Positions 8,490 through 16,794 are shown, numbered from the stretch's first letter. The stretch: 64,000 nucleotides of DNA from Pseudomonas wuhanensis (GCF_030687395.1 NZ_CP117430.1:3844001-3908000); one strand, 5' to 3'. A program made the numbers and translations. The notes: a model not told the origin generated them from the letters alone.

Positions 8490-9818
8490 CTACGGGTGAA
8501 ATTTCCCACTCGGCCCCGCGCCCGTTTTTGTTGTGCGAAAAATCTTATAGCCCACCGTTTGCTTGTTCGACGTCATATCGACATCGATCACCATGACATT
8601 CGAGTGATTACCGTAAAAGGAATCCGGATCGATACACGACAGCGTGGAAATTCCATTAGGCAGGGTGTGCGAGTGGTTCATGTTGTAGATCTGTTCGGGC
8701 CTGATGTTGGGGGTGTACTGGTTTATCGGGCTGGACATCAATTCATTGATCACCGTGCTTTTCTCACCGCGCGAAACCTCCAGCGTGGCGTGATAGGACG
8801 TGTGCATGTCGCCCGTCAGGAAGGTCAGGCGTGTCACGTTTTTTTCCAGGACATGCTCAAGGATGCGGCTTCGCTGCTCCTCGAAAGCAGGGTCCGACCA
8901 TTTGTCACCTTCAGAGTTTTTCACCACCCCCACGAACGGCACGCTGGTGACAACGAACTTCAGGTCATCGCGGTAACGCGACAGCCAGCGCAACAGGTCC
9001 TCTTCCTGAACCTCATCGAGCAGGCGCCTTTGCGCTGTACTTCGGTAATAGCGGGTGTCCATGACAAAGAACTTCACCGCGCCGTAGTTGAACTCGTAGT
9101 GGTAATGATGCTCGGCATGACGGCTCGAAGGGTTGTGCGAATGCTGAAACTCCCAATACGCCTTGATGGCGGCGTTCGCCAGCGCTTGCGTGGACGAGCC
9201 GGTGGCCGTGTCGAAGTTGTTGATCAGTTCATGGTCGTCAAGAATCATGTAATGGGACAACTCTGTCAGCGTCCGGCGCGCGGGCACACAGTCCTCCCAG
9301 GCATCCAGATACTTGTCGCGAAAGAACTGCACATCGATGGAGGGCTGGCGCGGAATGTCCGAGTAAATCTGGTCGCCGCAATGGATCATAAAGCGTGCGT
9401 CGTTGTTTTTGGCCACACGAGAAATCTCGACCCAGGCGCGGTCGGGTCTCTCCAGTATCCCGAGCGAATGAAGATTGCAGGAGCCAAGCACGAAGGAGAA
9501 TGACCCGGTCAGCTCCACCGCTGGAAAGGTGCGAAAGCGCCCTTCGGTATAGGCATCACGAACTCGCTCATCGGCTGCCGCACCGCGGGTCTTGCCGAAG
9601 GCCACCTTCACGACATAAGGCGTATCGGGATCGAGTTTTTTCCACTCCAGAACGCCGGTGTAGAACTCCATCGGCTGGGCTTCGAGCACCTTGGTGGGGC
9701 CTGTCGCGTTGTTGTCGCAATCCACCACATCAACAAAAGCCACCGGCCAACGCTCGCTGGCGCGTACCCAAACTTTAATCGACGTATCGGTGGTATGACC
9801 AAGAATGAGCCGTGCCAT
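8490..9818 (-). CDS. PhoD-like alkaline phosphatase/metallophosphatase
   Basis: The 442-residue protein has an N-terminal Ig-like PhoD_N region (IKVWVRASERWPVAFVDVV) and a metallophosphatase domain with SFSFVLGSCN, RFMIHCGDQIYSD and HYMILDDHEL. These are the Asp, His and Asn-type metal ligands of PhoD proteins, along with TFLTGDMHTSYHATLEV. No Tat or Sec signal is visible at this start, so it is probably cytoplasmic, unlike classical secreted PhoD. The start is supported by AGGAGGAAATC just before the ATG at 9818. It hydrolyses phosphomono- or diesters by analogy; the substrate is unknown. Confidence 0.85.
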   Translation of the reverse strand: MARLILGHTTDTSIKVWVRASERWPVAFVDVVDCDNNATGPTKVLEAQPMEFYTGVLEWKKLDPDTPYVVKVAFGKTRGAAADERVRDAYTEGRFRTFPAVELTGSFSFVLGSCNLHSLGILERPDRAWVEISRVAKNNDARFMIHCGDQIYSDIPRQPSIDVQFFRDKYLDAWEDCVPARRTLTELSHYMILDDHELINNFDTATGSSTQALANAAIKAYWEFQHSHNPSSRHAEHHYHYEFNYGAVKFFVMDTRYYRSTAQRRLLDEVQEEDLLRWLSRYRDDLKFVVTSVPFVGVVKNSEGDKWSDPAFEEQRSRILEHVLEKNVTRLTFLTGDMHTSYHATLEVSRGEKSTVINELMSSPINQYTPNIRPEQIYNMNHSHTLPNGISTLSCIDPDSFYGNHSNVMVIDVDMTSNKQTVGYKIFRTTKTGAGPSGKFHP

Positions 9819-9932
9819 CTGATTTCCTCCTGAAACCTGAGCAGCAGTTCAGTCGATAAATCAGTATCGCGCCACCAAGACATCACACCCGACGCGTAGA
9901 CGGGGTCAAAGGCTCTACATCGGTTATTCGAT

Positions 9933-9975
9933 CGACGTAGGAGCTGCCGAAGGCTGCGATCTTTTGATCTTCAGC
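9933..9975. repeat. REP-like element (GTAGGAGCTGCCGAAGGCTGCGAT type)
   Basis: The sequence from GTAGGAGCTGCCGAAGG through the GATC-rich tail matches a repeat type frequent between genes in the P. fluorescens group. It is a single unit in the 275-bp gap between the phosphatase and the VOC gene, which also holds the first 61-bp direct repeat (9980-10040). Confidence 0.6.
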
Positions 9976-9979
9976 ACAT

Positions 9980-10040
9980 GACAGTCCACGATTTCAAAAA
10001 TCGTTGAACGGAGAAATTGTGGTCTGTCCCGGTATTTCAC
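9980..10040. repeat. 61-bp direct repeat, copy 1
   Basis: The stretch from GACAGTCCACG to GTCCCGGTATTTCAC recurs at 10521-10581 with only three base differences. Each copy holds near-palindromic ends (GACAGTCCAC and GTGGTCTGTC) around an AT-rich core, giving it the look of a REP- or MITE-like unit. Confidence 0.85.
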
Positions 10041-10093
10041 CTCCAACTTCTGCTAGATTTGCCAGCCCATGGCACGACAAGGAATGTTCGCAC

Positions 10094-10486
10094 ATGAAAT
10101 TCGGCTACCTGATCATCTACGTCCCGGACGTCCTCACCTCCCTGCAATTCTTTGAAACAGCATTCGGAATCACCACCCGATTCCTCCACGAATCCAACAC
10201 CTACGGCGAACTCGAAACAGGGGAAACTGCTCTGGCCTTCGCCGCCGATGAACTCGCGGCGATGAACTTCAGTGCGGGTCACATCTCGGCCCACGCCTCC
10301 GTCAAACCATTGGGTATGGAAGTTGGCCTGGTGACCGACGACGTCGCCGCCGCCCACGCCAAAGCGCTGAACGCCGGCGCCACCGAAATAGCCGCCCCGC
10401 TCGTCAAACCCTGGGGGCAAACCATCTCCTACGTTCGCTGCCCGGATGGCACGCTGGTGGAGCTTTGCACTCCAGTCCAGGCTTGA
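10094..10486 (+). CDS. VOC-family (glyoxalase/bleomycin-resistance fold) protein
   Basis: This 130-residue protein has the VOC pattern: MKFGYLIIYVPDVLTSLQFF, a middle strand YGELETGETALAF, then MEVGLVTDDVAAAHAKALNAGA and the terminal SYVRCPDGTLVELCTP with a metal-ligand-like Glu. VOC proteins include glyoxalases, dioxygenases and antibiotic-binding proteins; this one cannot be assigned a substrate. The ATG at 10094 is chosen because it begins the first beta strand. The gene sits between the two 61-bp direct repeats. Confidence 0.88.
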   Translation: MKFGYLIIYVPDVLTSLQFFETAFGITTRFLHESNTYGELETGETALAFAADELAAMNFSAGHISAHASVKPLGMEVGLVTDDVAAAHAKALNAGATEIAAPLVKPWGQTISYVRCPDGTLVELCTPVQA

Positions 10487-10520
10487 GCAACAGGCAAAAA
10501 AAGGAGTATCGAAACACCGG

Positions 10521-10581
10521 GACAGTCCACTATTTCAAAAATCGTTGAATGGAAAAATTGTGGTCTGTCCCGGTATTTCAC
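10521..10581. repeat. 61-bp direct repeat, copy 2
   Basis: This is the second copy of the repeat at 9980-10040, in the same orientation and beginning 35 bp after the VOC stop codon. Here the outer palindrome is longer: CCGGGACAGTCCAC against GTGGTCTGTCCCGG. Confidence 0.85.
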
Positions 10582-10822
10582 GAGCATTAGTTTCGAACAC
10601 CATTGTCATATGCACCACCCGTGAAATGTCCCATATAGGGCATTTCCCTCATTCGACCTGACCAGTCATTTGCATCGGATTTGACCAGCACGATTCGTGG
10701 ACATGACCGGCAGAGAACGACCCAACACAGACGTTGAGCGACGCCAACCTTTTGCGGCGTCGTTTTGAGCTTTTCAATGCTCCAGCAACAAGGCCTCAGT
10801 AAGCCTTGCCGCCGTTCAGCTC

Positions 10823-11650
10823 TCAAGGAGCGCTTATCCGCAACGGAAATCCGTACGATTCGAAAAGATCCCAAACGTCCTCGCGATCGAAGAGCCGCCA
10901 CCCCTGTGTCGTGAACTGCATCAGGTCATCCTCGCCGGGAAAGGAGTAGTAGGCCCCGGCAGATGGATCTTGAGACGTCCCCGTCATGGGCTCATCGCGC
11001 TCCAAGCGCCTGATTGCGTTCATGATGAGACGGGCGCCTGGTTGATAAAGTGAAAGGATGTGCCACAGCAAGGAGCGTTCCTTTTCGACTGCCACGCGCG
11101 CAGTCTCAATGATGCGACCAACATCAATGCCGGGACTGTCGATCCAATGGAGAGTACAACCGATCTCCGGGTCCCCGTTCAGCAGCGCCCGGAAGGTCGC
11201 GAGAACACCTCGATATTGAGGCAAGAGGCCAGAGTGAAGATTGAGGACGCCGCGTGGCGGAATTGCCAATGCTTCATTCCTCAGGATTTGACCAAAGCGG
11301 ATTGAGATGAACAGATCCGCTCCCGCATCCTGCAGCATTTGCAGGCCCGCAGGATCCCTCAAGCTGGGCAATACCCGCACAGGAACCCCAAAGCGTTGCT
11401 GCAGTTCTGCAAAACCGAATCGATGCCCGCTGCTGACCTGGTCGCTCGATCCGATTAACCCAGGGGCCAAGGCATTGAAGAAGTCCTGCTCGATCAATGC
11501 CAGTTGTCCGAGCATGCGTGGCACCTTCCTGCCCGATCCCACTCTCTCCGAGAGGAATATTCCCACTGTGCTCTCGTGAATCTCGGGCAACAGGAAATTG
11601 AGAGTGAGATTGCTCTCCACGTCCCGGTTCACCAGAAAAGCGATTCGCAA
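10823..11650 (-). CDS. Formyltransferase-fold (GART/Fmt-like) protein
   Basis: The product (about 275 residues from TTG at 11650) has the formyl-transferase N-terminal fold. Key stretches are DLFISIRFGQILRNEALAI and GVLNLHSGLLPQYRGVLATFRALLNGDPEIGCTLHWID, carrying the NxH...D-type catalytic set (N in LNLH, H, and the downstream D). This is the core seen in methionyl-tRNA, glycinamide-ribonucleotide and sugar N-formyltransferases. Length and sequence do not fit housekeeping Fmt, so a modifying role on a sugar or other amine is likelier. TTG is preferred because GGAGGAGG lies 7 bases upstream. The gene lies wholly inside the IS21-like ends. Confidence 0.75.
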   Translation of the reverse strand: MRIAFLVNRDVESNLTLNFLLPEIHESTVGIFLSERVGSGRKVPRMLGQLALIEQDFFNALAPGLIGSSDQVSSGHRFGFAELQQRFGVPVRVLPSLRDPAGLQMLQDAGADLFISIRFGQILRNEALAIPPRGVLNLHSGLLPQYRGVLATFRALLNGDPEIGCTLHWIDSPGIDVGRIIETARVAVEKERSLLWHILSLYQPGARLIMNAIRRLERDEPMTGTSQDPSAGAYYSFPGEDDLMQFTTQGWRLFDREDVWDLFESYGFPLRISAP

Positions 11651-11652
11651 CT

Positions 11653-11892
11653 TCAGACCTCCTCCGGCAGACCTGCCTTGAGATGCAGCAACGGCCAATT
11701 CAACACAAGCGGATCGATCCCATTTCCATTGTTTTGCCACGACGTATGGACGCAAGGCCCGATCTGCTCGATCAATTCCGGCATCAGACCTAGCATAGTT
11801 GCTATTTCGTCATTGCTACGCCCCCCCCCAGCAGCTTCTGGCCGTTCTCTGCCGATCATGGTTACAAAGCGTGCTGGTGAAATCCGATGCAA
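11653..11892 (-). CDS. Doubtful small ORF upstream of the formyltransferase
   Basis: A 79-codon frame ends at TGA just upstream of the TTG start of the formyltransferase and contains its SD. It reads through the right inverted repeat (MHRISPARFVTMIGRERPEA), then a run of glycines encoded by nine Gs (11821-11829 on the plus strand as C), then SNDEIATMLGLMPELIEQIG. The latter half could be a real short upstream protein translated into the formyltransferase. The former half is likely only repeat sequence. Confidence 0.3.
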   Translation of the reverse strand: MHRISPARFVTMIGRERPEAAGGGRSNDEIATMLGLMPELIEQIGPCVHTSWQNNGNGIDPLVLNWPLLHLKAGLPEEV

Positions 11893-12041
11893 TCGGTGGT
11901 CAGAACGAATGCAAATGACTGGTCAGGGCGAATGCAAACGGGTGATCAAGTGGAGTGCAATTGCGCTCCCAAGCCACCCCAAATTTAATGAACCCCGCCC
12001 CCACCCGCTCGCCTAACTGAATGACTATCAGGAGGTGACTA

Positions 12042-12260
12042 ATGCAAATCGAAACAATCTGGGTCGTGCTCACAGCAGTACTTGTACTGATTGAGTTGTG
12101 GGCGATAAATCGGGTGCGAAAAGCCGAAGGTAAATCGAGCAACAAACTGGTGTGGATGGTGGTGATCGTGTTTGTGCCGCTGATTGGGTTGATAGCATGG
12201 GCCTTGGCGGGACCGAAGCACATCGCCCACAACCCGCATTCACCGCAGACCAGACAATAA
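12042..12260 (+). CDS. PLDc_N-domain small membrane protein
   Basis: This 72-residue protein has two transmembrane helices (IWVVLTAVLVLIELWAI and LVWMVVIVFVPLIGLIAWALAG) joined by a basic loop with the VRKAEGKSSNKLVW motif, ending in GPKHIAHNP. This is the phospholipase D/cardiolipin-synthase N-terminal membrane module found as a stand-alone protein. AGGAGGTGACTA precedes the ATG, an excellent SD. Function unknown. Confidence 0.85.
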   Translation: MQIETIWVVLTAVLVLIELWAINRVRKAEGKSSNKLVWMVVIVFVPLIGLIAWALAGPKHIAHNPHSPQTRQ

Positions 12261-12309
12261 CGCCGAACGGCGTGCGGTAACGATCTGGGAACTGCGCAAT
12301 TTCAAAGAA

Positions 12310-12337
12310 CAAAGCCCTGATGATTTGGGGCTTTGTC
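12310..12337. terminator. Bidirectional stem-loop between convergent genes
   Basis: ACAAAGCCC (12310-12318) pairs with GGGCTTTGT (12329-12337). It lies between the convergent PLDc_N and HD-domain genes and probably ends both transcripts, although neither side has a long U-run. Confidence 0.55.
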
Positions 12338-12393
12338 GCTTCTGGCTGGAACACCCTCCAGCCCTCGCGCCGGCAACACGATGCCAACACTCA

Positions 12394-12816
12394 CTACGAA
12401 CGCAACACCCCGATCGCCCGCCGATACTTCTCAACGCGCTCCAGATCCTCCCATGACGGTTGAGCGATCCTCGACAAGTCGCTGTTCTCTTCCAGATCCG
12501 CCAGTTTCACCACCCGCCCGATCGGGTTCTGCGCCGCGCGCTCGACAAACTCCTCGTAGGACTCGTCCGGCACCTTGGTCACCGACGCAATTGCCATTAG
12601 CACCGTTTCGCTGAAACCTTCGTTACGCAGATCGTCGAAGCTGATGCCGCAGTCCTCGACCACGTCATGCAACACCGCGACGATGCGTTCTTCCAGCGTG
12701 TTCACCCGCAGCATGACTTTCAGCGGATGCAGGATGTAAGGCGCGCCGCCCTTGTCCACCTGCCCCTCATGCGCCGCAGCGGCAATGGCAATGGCGCGTT
12801 CCAGTGTCTGACTCAT
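12394..12816 (-). CDS. Small HD-domain (SpoT-hydrolase-like) protein
   Basis: The 140-residue protein is the HD hydrolase module of RelA/SpoT proteins alone: AIAIAAAAHEGQVDKGGAPYILHPLKVML (first His), VAVLHDVVEDC (the HD pair and ED), ASVTKVPDESYEEFVERAAQNP and VVKLADLEENSDL. Such short alarmone-hydrolase-like proteins (MESH1-type) are expected to bind Mn2+ and cleave a 3'-pyrophosphate, though this is not proven for this branch. It starts 15 bp after the stop of the gene at 12832, so the two are co-transcribed. Confidence 0.83.
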   Translation of the reverse strand: MSQTLERAIAIAAAAHEGQVDKGGAPYILHPLKVMLRVNTLEERIVAVLHDVVEDCGISFDDLRNEGFSETVLMAIASVTKVPDESYEEFVERAAQNPIGRVVKLADLEENSDLSRIAQPSWEDLERVEKYRRAIGVLRS

Positions 12817-12831
12817 GGGGTTCTCCTCGGG

Positions 12832-13221
12832 TTAAACGCCGTAGCGGCCAGTGAGATGAATGTTGCGCTTGAACCACCCGGCAATCGCCCTCCACCGCCC
12901 CACAGGCTTGGCACCCTCAGCATGGCGTTCGAGAATCATCGATACCAGCGTCGCCTGATCAACGCCCGGATGACCGTCCACCAGCTCAGCGACCCAGCCA
13001 CAACCGGCCTTCTGCACATGCAGACGCCAATCACCCGGCCACGCCTCAAGTCCCGACGCCGCCAACCACGCCGCTCCGCCCTGCTCGCAATGACCGCCGC
13101 CGATGGACTGCTCGAAACAAAAAGGTGTGTCCGGACGGGAAAGGTCAATGTGGAAGAGGTAAATGTCCTGGGTTTTGTGCTGTGGCGTAGGGGCGTTGTT
13201 GCGGCTGCCGATTTCGATCAT
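12832..13221 (-). CDS. Hypothetical protein, operon partner of the HD-domain gene
   Basis: I do not recognise this 129-residue protein. It is soluble, rich in Trp, Cys and Gly (GGGHCEQGGAAWLAASGLEAW, WRLHVQKAGCGWVAELVDGHPGVDQ), with no signal peptide or membrane helix. Its last part (ILERHAEGAKPVGRWRAIAGWFKRNIHL) is basic and probably helical. The 15-bp gap to the HD gene suggests a shared transcript. Confidence 0.65.
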   Translation of the reverse strand: MIEIGSRNNAPTPQHKTQDIYLFHIDLSRPDTPFCFEQSIGGGHCEQGGAAWLAASGLEAWPGDWRLHVQKAGCGWVAELVDGHPGVDQATLVSMILERHAEGAKPVGRWRAIAGWFKRNIHLTGRYGV

Positions 13222-13383
13222 GGGGTGCGTTCCATCCTTGAATTCCCGTTGGCTTTCAGTCTACGACGGTGGTGATGCTGAACGGAAGCAAGCGTCCTCG
13301 CCGCCGAAAACCCCGCGCCTGATCGTTCGATGAGTGCATGGCCAGGATTTTGAAGTCCGAAAATCTTGTAGGAAACAACCGTT

Positions 13384-13517
13384 TGTGGCGAGGGAGCTTG
13401 CTCCCGCTGGGCTGCGAAGCAACCCCAAACCCTGCTAGCCCGTTTCCTCAGACCCACTGCAACGCCCGGTTTTGCGGCGGCTGCGCCACCGAACGGGGGC
13501 AAGCCCCCTCGCCACAG
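13384..13517. repeat. Inverted pair of REP elements
   Basis: TGTGGCGAGGGAGCTTGCTC at 13384 is answered by GGGGGCAAGCCCCCTCGCCA ending at 13517, with CTGGGCTGCG and CGGCTGCGCC inside. This is the usual Pseudomonas two-REP unit. With flanking sequence it fills the 340-bp gap 13222-13560, in which I see no gene. Confidence 0.85.
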
Positions 13518-13564
13518 TGACCGCGTGTGGTCCTACAGCCCGGTTGCGGCTATCAAAATTGCTG

Positions 13565-13824
13565 CCTAGAGTGGTCTGTCACTGAGCGAATTCAGCGATA
13601 GGGTTTCGCAGCCCTGACGATACGTGTAGTAACCTTGCACCCCATAACCAGCAACGGTCGCACAAACGCGCCCGTACTCCGTTTTATGGTGGCTGTGTGT
13701 GGGAGACCTTCGGGTCTGCCGGGTTCCTCGTATCCTCGGTCTGCGAACCCGCACATAGCTACCACCCATTTGTTTCGCAGCGAACGGCAGTAGCTCTTCT
13801 TACAGATTCGAGGAAGATTTACTT
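13565..13824 (+). promoter_or_regulatory. Structured tRNA-like 5' leader of a DUF3077-like gene
   Basis: Upstream of the small gene at 13825 the RNA can fold into a closed junction. GTGG+CTGTGTG (13689-13699) pairs with CACATAG+CCAC (13752-13758, 13762-13765). Inside are AGACC-UUCG-GGUCU (13704-13717), a perfect UUCG-capped hairpin, and GGGTTC/GAACCC (13721-13726/13745-13750). A further AGGG/CCCT hairpin lies near 13600. From memory, similar leaders precede small DUF genes elsewhere in Pseudomonas, but I cannot verify this. It could be a cis-regulatory element or an independently acting RNA. Confidence 0.6.
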
Positions 13825-14118
13825 ATGAGTACTAACAACCCGCTCCGCCACTACACCCCGATGTCCCATTTCGCCACCGACCACCCCGTCCTACTCATCG
13901 ATGCCGACGCCCCACTGCGCGAACTCCACAACTGCCTCAGCGAACGCCTCAGCGCCGTCCTCAAATACCTCAACCTCATGGCCTGCACCAGCCTGCCGGA
14001 CTACGCCGAGCATGACATCAACACCGTTACCAACATCGCCCGGATCATGGTCCAGGATGTGAGCGATGTGTTTCGAGTGATTGAACAGCGTGGGTTTGAG
14101 GCACCTAAAGGGCAGTAA
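13825..14118 (+). CDS. DUF3077-like small protein
   Basis: The 97-residue acidic, helical protein (HPVLLIDADAPLRELHNCLS, ERLSAVLKYLNLMACTSLPDYAE, TVTNIARIMVQDVSDVFRVI) resembles the Pseudomonas-specific DUF3077/DUF6124 small proteins of unknown function. GAGGAAG precedes the ATG at 13825. It is probably monocistronic: a structured leader lies upstream and a terminator follows at 14137. The exact family name is from memory and moderately uncertain. Confidence 0.65.
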   Translation: MSTNNPLRHYTPMSHFATDHPVLLIDADAPLRELHNCLSERLSAVLKYLNLMACTSLPDYAEHDINTVTNIARIMVQDVSDVFRVIEQRGFEAPKGQ

Positions 14119-14136
14119 CAGATTATCGGCTGAAAA

Positions 14137-14163
14137 AACCCGCATTATTGCGGGTTCTTTATT
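14137..14163. terminator. Bidirectional Rho-independent terminator
   Basis: AACCCGC (14137-14143) pairs with GCGGGTT (14150-14156). A T-rich tail follows on the plus strand and six A precede it, giving six U on the minus strand. The next 350 bp to 14511 hold no recognisable gene and are AT-rich, marking the left edge of the AT-rich patch. Confidence 0.8.
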
Positions 14164-14511
14164 TCCTGCTTTGAAGCTATTTTCTGTTTAGTCTCTGAGC
14201 TTTATTGAATAAATAACTATTCCTTTCCCTCGCGTCATTTTTTTGTCCTCCACATCACCCTCGATGGTGCGATGATTCCACGATAGACTCAGTTTAAGGC
14301 GCAAAGCCATAACACAGAAAAACTTGTAGTTTTCATGGAAAATATGCGCGCCCTAGCTATGCTTTCCTCAATAACCGGCATGTATTTCTAACCAAAGACG
14401 CTTCTGTATAAGAGGAGGCTACTACTCGGCATTGTTTGTAGCAAACTGCATATTCCAACCAACACATAGGATAAAACCGCAGTCGAGCCGTATACCAACG
14501 AGAACGCCGCC

Positions 14512-16170
14512 ATGGAAGAAAAAAAATTAAAAATCACTAGAAACTTAAAAATTGGAGCCTTAGATGCAGAAGGAGACTCCGAACTACTTAATCGTTGTTT
14601 TGTAGATAACGGCTATCTCGATCGTCTATTGGATGTTGAATCCCCGGCATCTATTATACTTGGCAGAACAGGCTCTGGAAAAAGCGCGCTACTATACAAA
14701 ATAAAATCTAGCGCACAGAAAGTTGTAAACCTTGACCCCAATGATATCTCAGTTAGATTCCTAGAATATTCAGACATCATTCAGTTTTTTGACGCCTTAA
14801 ATATAAACCTAGATCTATTTTATAAACTTTTGTGGCGACACGTGCTGACTGTTGAGTTCCTGAAACTTAGATATGATATAAAAAGCGAATACGAAAGCAA
14901 GAGCTTTCTGGATGGTATATTCAGCAAATTCAGTAGAGATGTGACAAAGCGAAAAGCATTAGAGTACTTCAATGAATGGGGCGATAGATTTTGGTTGGAT
15001 ACAGACGAGCAACTTAAAATAATAACTAAAAAGCTTGAGACAGACACAAAGAGCAGTATTGGCGCAAAATACTCCGAAGTATCACTGACATTAGATGGGG
15101 CAAAAAGGCTTTCTGACGAGGAACGCTGTGAGATAAAGCAGAGAGCCAGCTTAGTCGTAAACGGGCTTCAAATTAGAAAACTCAACGAAGTATTGGACTT
15201 ACTGGCAGAACACTCTTTTGATGATCCACAGAAAAAATTCTACATCCTGATTGATCAACTTGATGAAGAATGGGCAGGCACGGAAACTAGAGTCAGGTTT
15301 ATCAGAGCACTAATTGAGGAAATAAAAACGTTCAGGAGAATAAAACAAACAAAAATTATTGCCGCCCTTCGGAAAGACTTATTGGTTTTAGTTTTTGATG
15401 TAACTCGAGACTCTGGATTTCAAGAGGAAAAATATGAGTCTTATATTCTCGAGTTACGCTGGTCACCTGAGGAACTTGAGCGCCTTATAGAACTTCGCAT
15501 AAATGAAGTATTCAAAAGCCAGTACACAAAACAACAAATAATACTGGATGATATTTTCCCAAAAGCCCGTAAAGGAGGCGGACAAACATCCATTGAGTTC
15601 ATAATAGAAAGAACTCTTCGCCGCCCCAGAGACGTTTTGCAATTTGTAAATGAAAGTTTTGCAATTGCTTCAGATAGAGAACGAGTTTCGTGGCGCTCTC
15701 TATTTGCCGCTGAAGCCCAATATTCTGAAAAAAGATTAAAATCTCTAAAAGAAGAATGGGGCGAAGTTTATCCCTCCTTCGACGACACCATTGAAATCCT
15801 TCGCGGACTCAAAGCAACATTTACGCGCTCATTGATTAAGGACTCACGTCTCGAGGAGGTAATGCTAGCACTTTACGAGCATAAGAATAGCGACCCTTGC
15901 TCTACCATCGTTAAAAAATACTATGATTCACAAGGCATAAAAGAAGCGGACATTTTGTCCAGCATGCTTTCCTGCTTATATCGGATAGGCGCGATTGGTG
16001 TAAAAACTGGTGCAATGGATACGTATATATGGTGCTACGTGGACCAAGCCTCAGTAACACGAGGCGAAATAAAGCGCGTAGAGCATATGAAAATCCATAA
16101 AATGCTTCATCGTGCGCTGGATATAATAACAGAACAACGGGAGATTTTTGAGGCGGTCGATTTGGATTGA
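14512..16170 (+). CDS. P-loop ATPase resembling the Sll1717 family, putative defence-associated
   Basis: The 552-residue protein has a Walker A motif GRTGSGKS at residues 51-58 and a Walker B-like FYILIDQLDEEW at about 243-254, where D and E are placed for Mg2+/water activation. A sensor-like region KIIAALRKDL follows at ~281, and then a helical C-terminal half with RRPRDVLQFVN that looks like a winged-helix/lid segment. This layout fits the Sll1717-type/STAND-like P-loop ATPases often found in defence islands. The gene is AT-rich (many AAA, ATA and AGA codons) against its surroundings, a sign of transfer. The next gene starts 50 bp on. Function unproven. Confidence 0.75.
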   Translation: MEEKKLKITRNLKIGALDAEGDSELLNRCFVDNGYLDRLLDVESPASIILGRTGSGKSALLYKIKSSAQKVVNLDPNDISVRFLEYSDIIQFFDALNINLDLFYKLLWRHVLTVEFLKLRYDIKSEYESKSFLDGIFSKFSRDVTKRKALEYFNEWGDRFWLDTDEQLKIITKKLETDTKSSIGAKYSEVSLTLDGAKRLSDEERCEIKQRASLVVNGLQIRKLNEVLDLLAEHSFDDPQKKFYILIDQLDEEWAGTETRVRFIRALIEEIKTFRRIKQTKIIAALRKDLLVLVFDVTRDSGFQEEKYESYILELRWSPEELERLIELRINEVFKSQYTKQQIILDDIFPKARKGGGQTSIEFIIERTLRRPRDVLQFVNESFAIASDRERVSWRSLFAAEAQYSEKRLKSLKEEWGEVYPSFDDTIEILRGLKATFTRSLIKDSRLEEVMLALYEHKNSDPCSTIVKKYYDSQGIKEADILSSMLSCLYRIGAIGVKTGAMDTYIWCYVDQASVTRGEIKRVEHMKIHKMLHRALDIITEQREIFEAVDLD

Positions 16171-16220
16171 TGCTTACTTCCAAACTCAGTCGAAATTAAT
16201 CATTAGAGGTAGTAACTACC

Positions 16221-16772
16221 ATGATGCGACTCGTAAATTTCCTAACATCGTTATGGGGGATCCTCACGGCCGCCGCAGTACTTTTTCCAGGCGCCGCCGC
16301 AATTTTAAAATTACCCATCGCGGTAGAAAACTCACAAATCGGAGCGTTATATCCGACATTCGGCAGCATCATTGCAGCTTTCTCCCTGTTATTTCTTACT
16401 GCCTACCAAGACAAACTATCGTCTTTAACTCTCGCAAGAAATATCTCAACCATGGCGGCAACATTGGCAATAATTTCATTATTCACCTTTGTAGGCATTA
16501 GAATTTTTGCGCTAGACATTGATTACGAACGAAGAACGATTGACACAGAAAGAAATCTTCTTGTGCAAGAGGGGAAAATCCGAGGTCTCATATTGTACTC
16601 AGAGAAGATCTATACACCAACAGCCCTAGCTCCTTCAGAGACACAAAGCAAGAGGGGTGACCCTTGGGATTTAGCGTGCCTAGCCTCTTTCATCTTAATG
16701 TTTAGCTCACTCACAGTGGCGTTTGGCTCTTTGGGAATACACACATATCAAAAGCACCGTGGTGTACTTTAA
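16221..16772 (+). CDS. Four-helix membrane protein paired with the ATPase
   Basis: I do not recognise this 183-residue protein. Predicted membrane segments lie at about residues 8-28, 42-60, 77-96 and 150-172. A charged ~50-residue segment between helices 3 and 4 (DIDYERRTIDTERNLLVQEGKIRGL) probably forms a soluble loop or coiled region. It shares the AT-rich composition of the ATPase gene and lies 50 bp downstream on the same strand, so the two are probably one operon ending in the terminator at 16795. A membrane effector regulated by the ATPase is the obvious guess. Confidence 0.7.
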   Translation: MMRLVNFLTSLWGILTAAAVLFPGAAAILKLPIAVENSQIGALYPTFGSIIAAFSLLFLTAYQDKLSSLTLARNISTMAATLAIISLFTFVGIRIFALDIDYERRTIDTERNLLVQEGKIRGLILYSEKIYTPTALAPSETQSKRGDPWDLACLASFILMFSSLTVAFGSLGIHTYQKHRGVL

Positions 16773-16794
16773 CAATAACAGCAAAGGGGATAAC

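Larger units (their letters stand above)
10650..11934. mobile_element. Putative non-autonomous element with IS21-like multi-repeat ends carrying a formyltransferase
   Basis: The left end (10650-10719) and the right end (11843-11934) are imperfect inverted repeats of each other. Both run from CATTCG through CTGACCAGTCATTTGCAT to GGCAGAGAACG, and the right end carries one extra ~22-bp unit. The unit approximates TTTGCATNCGNNCTGACCAG: two copies at left, three at right. Stacked repeats of this type resemble the ends of IS21-family elements, but no istA or istB gene lies between them; only the formyltransferase does. No clear target duplication was found. Confidence 0.55.

Noticed and set aside
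10587..10901. 104-codon minus-strand frame across the left IS21-like end
   Set aside because: It overlaps the 3' end of the formyltransferase gene and mainly translates the terminal repeat.
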